Positions 61,354 to 64,000 of a stretch of 64,000 bases of DNA are shown here, one piece after another. The DNA comes from Mesorhizobium sp. CAU 1732 (GTDB taxonomy: Bacteria; Pseudomonadota; Alphaproteobacteria; Rhizobiales; Rhizobiaceae). Position 1 is the stretch's first letter, and each line of letters begins with the position of its first letter. The stretch covers positions 1 to 64,000 of the forward strand of contig NZ_JBDQQR010000005.1 of assembly GCF_039888675.1 (NCBI RefSeq), read 5' to 3'. A program made the translations under genes and the position numbers. The notes beneath the pieces are model-generated. The model did no database searches. It was not told the DNA's origin and saw only the letters and a list, made by a program, of their open reading frames with translations.

Positions 61354-63996
61354 TCATTTCTTCGGCTTCATCTGTGGTCGGGCTGCTTCCGCAGCATCGC
61401 TATCGGCCTTTAGGTTAGAGATGAGGGCCTCAAGCTCGGCGACGTCAGTAGCGAACTCAGCCGGCGAGGGGACCGGCACTGTATCGGCTGCGGGATTATC
61501 GTGGCTGTGCGTATTGGCTCGGGTCATGCCCTCATGGAAACGAACGGCGAGCGCATCCGAGAGGCAGACATATCGCAACAGCTGAGTCTGAATCACATCG
61601 GTGCCGCGGCGCACGATATCCTTGAAAATGATCTCCTCCACGACACGTTCATAGGTGTCGCGAAGCCGCCCATACAGGTTCTTCACAGCGACTTCGTAGT
61701 CGGCAGGACTCGTTGTATGGAGTTTCGACAGCTGCGCTGAATCATTCTTTATTCGGCCGATGCGCTTGGCGACGTTCATGCCCTTCCAAGGCATTCCGGC
61801 CGCATCGATCTTGCCCGCAGCGCTCTTGTCGCTGAACAGCGCGACCGTGACGGGTTCGATCCCCTGCGCGTCGGCTGTTCGGCAGAGCTCATTGAAGAAG
61901 ACGATGTCGTGCGTGAACACGATCACCTGCCTTCTTAGCGCCTCCTCACTGATGCGCTCCGCCACCTTGACGCTCCGATCACGGTCGAGCGAGGAGACGG
62001 GATCATCGATCACGATCGCACCTGATCCGTCGGTGAGGGCGACTTCCGTCAGGAAACCGGCGAGGGCCAAAGCGCGCTGCTCGCCTTCGCTGAGAATTTC
62101 AGATGTCACCTTCGTCAGCTTTGTTTGTGGATTGACCTCGAATTCCGCCTTTGTCTTGTCGCTCTTGCGTGCGAGTCCGACATTCAGGTGCATGATGTCG
62201 AACCCGGTGCGCTCCGCATCAAAGCGCGTGACCACGGCCTTCGTCAGGTGAGTATCCAGTAAATCGTTCGCCCGTTGTGTAATTCCTTTAGTCTGGACAT
62301 CTGCGAGAGCCTTCAAATATGCGTCGTCGACGACCAACAGATCGCGTCGCGCGACAAGCTTCGACTTGTTCGCCGAGAGGGTCTTGCGATCCTCAAGCTC
62401 GGCTTTCTCAGCCGTGAGTTTGGTTCGCTCCTCTGCATTCCCGGCTTGCGCAAGGCCGTCCTTCTCGGCTTTCAGCTTGAGTGCAAACGCTTGCACCTCA
62501 AGGAGCGGCACCACCATCGGGGGCGCCGTCTCGTATGCATCACCGTGAAGGCGCGCAATCGCTTGGTCGCGGCGTTTCACCGCCGCTGCCTGGAAGCTCA
62601 CGAGAAGATCAGCTAACCCCGTATCGCGCTTTCGAATTTGCTCGAGCCGGTCCGCGAAATCCACCGCCCGAAGGCAGGCTAGTTCGTGCAGTGTTGCAAC
62701 CGCATCAGCGACCGCCTTCTCCGCCGCTGTCGCCGCTCGGTCCAACGTATCGTCCATGTACTTTTGGAAGCGCTGCATCCGGCTCGCCCCTTCGGGCAGC
62801 AGAGGCTGCTGACACAGCACGCAGGCAGAGGGCGCGTCGTCCACGGACACCACCGGGAAGGTTTTGCCGACATAGGCTTCCTTAACCGAGTAGTCGCGGG
62901 CGGCTGCCCAGAGCGCCCGCCACGTGTCGCTGCCCACTCCCGGGAGAGGCTCGTCTGTAAAGAGAGCGCCGGCGGCGACCGTGGCGGCGTTCCTTGCCGT
63001 GGTTGCCATATCGCGCAGAGCGGTAAGCTTCTCAAGGGGTTCGTCAGTCAACGTCGCTCCAACAGCGGCGCTTTCGGTAGCAAGCGTCTCTGCCCATTTG
63101 GCGAAAGCCGTGACGTCGGCGGCGGCAGCAGCACCAGCCGACAGCGCCACGGTGATTTCTACCAGGCGCTTTTGGTCTGTCTCGCAAAATGCGGTCGCCG
63201 TGTCGATCTGGGCGTCCGTCGTGAGTTTGTTGAGCGCCTTGTCGAACCGCTGGGCTGCGGTGTCCCGCGCCGGGGCGAACGATATTGCTGTAAGGCTGAC
63301 CTTGTTTCCAACCTCGGTCGCGCGCTCCGCCTCGAGCGTGTCCTTCAGGCCGAGGCAGACGCCGTTCAGTCGATGAGGCAGGGCCAGTCCGAAGGGAAGA
63401 AAGCGGATCTGATTGCCGCCATCGACGTAGATCTGCGCGGAGGCAGAATCGAAGACCGCCACCTGCATGAGTTCAGGGGAAGCCGTATTTCCCGGAGACC
63501 ATGCAATGGGAATATCTCCAGCACCTGCGTCGATGATGATCTCTGCGGTTTGCGGTCCTGTCGATACTCCATAAACGTCGGCGAGAACCTTGAGTTTGGC
63601 CGGATTCTCGACGCGCGTGCGGCAGGCAGTTCTCAAAATCCGCACGAAGCCGCTCTTGCCGCTGCCATTGCGGCCATAAACGATCGTCAGAGCTTTCGGA
63701 CAAAAGGTGAGGCCTGCCTTTGGTACGAGCCGGTTAATGTTCTCGGCATTGGCGATACCCTTCAGCACGATGGGCTGGTGTTTTCCGCCCCCGAAATGGC
63801 TTTTGACGAAAGGAACGGCCGCCGGCGGAGCGCTGGCAAGGGTGAATCCGGCAGCTTTTTTGACCATGCCCAGCAGCTCGCCGAGGTCGCCGTCCGTAAG
63901 GTCATTGCTGATCGCGAGTCTGCGCAGGGCATCCTGCTTCCAGGACGACAATTTATTCGACCAATCCAAGACATCGTCTATCGGCTCTCTAGTCAT
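61354..63996 (-). CDS. AAA ATPase with zinc-hook-like CxxC and HEPN-like C-terminus (RloC/PrrC-like)
   Basis: 880 residues; the start at 63996 lies at the window edge and cannot be checked upstream. ABC/SMC-type ATPase halves: Walker A GRNGSGKS (108-115), signature LSEGEQ (635-640), Walker B AIVIDDPVSSLD (660-671) and FTHD (694-697). The two halves are separated by long helical segments with ACVLCQQPL (CxxC at 392-395) in the middle, like a Rad50 zinc hook. C-terminal RANTHSH (826-832) fits the HEPN RNase pattern Rx5H. This order is that of AAA_13 proteins such as RloC, a DNA-damage-triggered anticodon nuclease. Function is inferred. Confidence 0.75.
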   Translation of the reverse strand: MTREPIDDVLDWSNKLSSWKQDALRRLAISNDLTDGDLGELLGMVKKAAGFTLASAPPAAVPFVKSHFGGGKHQPIVLKGIANAENINRLVPKAGLTFCPKALTIVYGRNGSGKSGFVRILRTACRTRVENPAKLKVLADVYGVSTGPQTAEIIIDAGAGDIPIAWSPGNTASPELMQVAVFDSASAQIYVDGGNQIRFLPFGLALPHRLNGVCLGLKDTLEAERATEVGNKVSLTAISFAPARDTAAQRFDKALNKLTTDAQIDTATAFCETDQKRLVEITVALSAGAAAAADVTAFAKWAETLATESAAVGATLTDEPLEKLTALRDMATTARNAATVAAGALFTDEPLPGVGSDTWRALWAAARDYSVKEAYVGKTFPVVSVDDAPSACVLCQQPLLPEGASRMQRFQKYMDDTLDRAATAAEKAVADAVATLHELACLRAVDFADRLEQIRKRDTGLADLLVSFQAAAVKRRDQAIARLHGDAYETAPPMVVPLLEVQAFALKLKAEKDGLAQAGNAEERTKLTAEKAELEDRKTLSANKSKLVARRDLLVVDDAYLKALADVQTKGITQRANDLLDTHLTKAVVTRFDAERTGFDIMHLNVGLARKSDKTKAEFEVNPQTKLTKVTSEILSEGEQRALALAGFLTEVALTDGSGAIVIDDPVSSLDRDRSVKVAERISEEALRRQVIVFTHDIVFFNELCRTADAQGIEPVTVALFSDKSAAGKIDAAGMPWKGMNVAKRIGRIKNDSAQLSKLHTTSPADYEVAVKNLYGRLRDTYERVVEEIIFKDIVRRGTDVIQTQLLRYVCLSDALAVRFHEGMTRANTHSHDNPAADTVPVPSPAEFATDVAELEALISNLKADSDAAEAARPQMKPKK

Positions 63997-64000
63997 TATT

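Overview
The window reads as part of a large accessory replicon of an alphaproteobacterium, most likely a member of the Rhizobiales (Hyphomicrobiales). The evidence is a repABC partition/replication locus with its counter-transcribed RNA, a VirB-type type IV secretion cluster with an EexN-like lipoprotein, a DUF1612/RHE_PE00001-type protein, high GC and rhizobial-style gene content. No rRNA, tRNA, CRISPR array or recognisable insertion sequence was seen.

Region 1 (1-39.07 kb) is catabolic and regulatory cargo. It opens with a fused indolepyruvate:ferredoxin oxidoreductase (cut by the window edge) divergent from an IclR regulator, then an orphan TRAP solute-binding protein. A minus-strand block follows: thiolase, aldo/keto reductase and MFS transporter, with a MarR and a TetR regulator. 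A TetR-copper ATPase pair (11.1-14.2 kb) carries a one-base frameshift in the ATPase. A ten-gene plus-strand operon (14.7-22.8 kb) looks built for organosulfur or sulfonate use: FMN reductase, FMN-dependent monooxygenase, NIPSNAP protein, two-domain sulfurtransferase, SDR, a complete ABC importer with two permeases, and a second SDR. From 23.1 to 33.7 kb there is an ene-reductase/quinone-reductase/SDR/hydrolase/tautomerase set. Its promoters, and those of two paralogous TetR genes, carry repeated copies of one 14-bp dyad (ATGAY-N4-RTCAT), which suggests a single regulon, possibly for reactive carbonyl or quinone compounds. From 33.7 to 39 kb come a thioesterase, a MaoC protein, a second MarR with a divergent tautomerase, a CurA-like reductase, an SDR, and a flavin monooxygenase that is cut off at about 39.06 kb.

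Region 2 (39.07-49.2 kb, minus strand) is an uninterrupted virB1-virB11 set with an EexN-like entry-exclusion lipoprotein between virB5 and virB6. No relaxase or VirD4 coupling protein is visible. The abrupt junction with the truncated monooxygenase marks a recombination boundary.

Region 3 (49.2-57 kb) is the plasmid backbone: a small winged-helix protein, an orphan RepC with a TTG start, an SNase-like secreted protein, repA-repB-ctRNA-repC and a serine resolvase. Two RepC initiators in 7 kb suggest a composite or cointegrate replicon.

Region 4 (57.2-64 kb) is a stability/defence segment: a DUF1612 protein, an AbiEi/AbiEii-type toxin-antitoxin pair with two CTTTCAG/CTGAAAG dyads at its start, an AbiGi-like protein, and a large AAA ATPase with a CxxC zinc-hook-like motif and a C-terminal HEPN-like Rx5H motif, reminiscent of RloC/PrrC anticodon nucleases.
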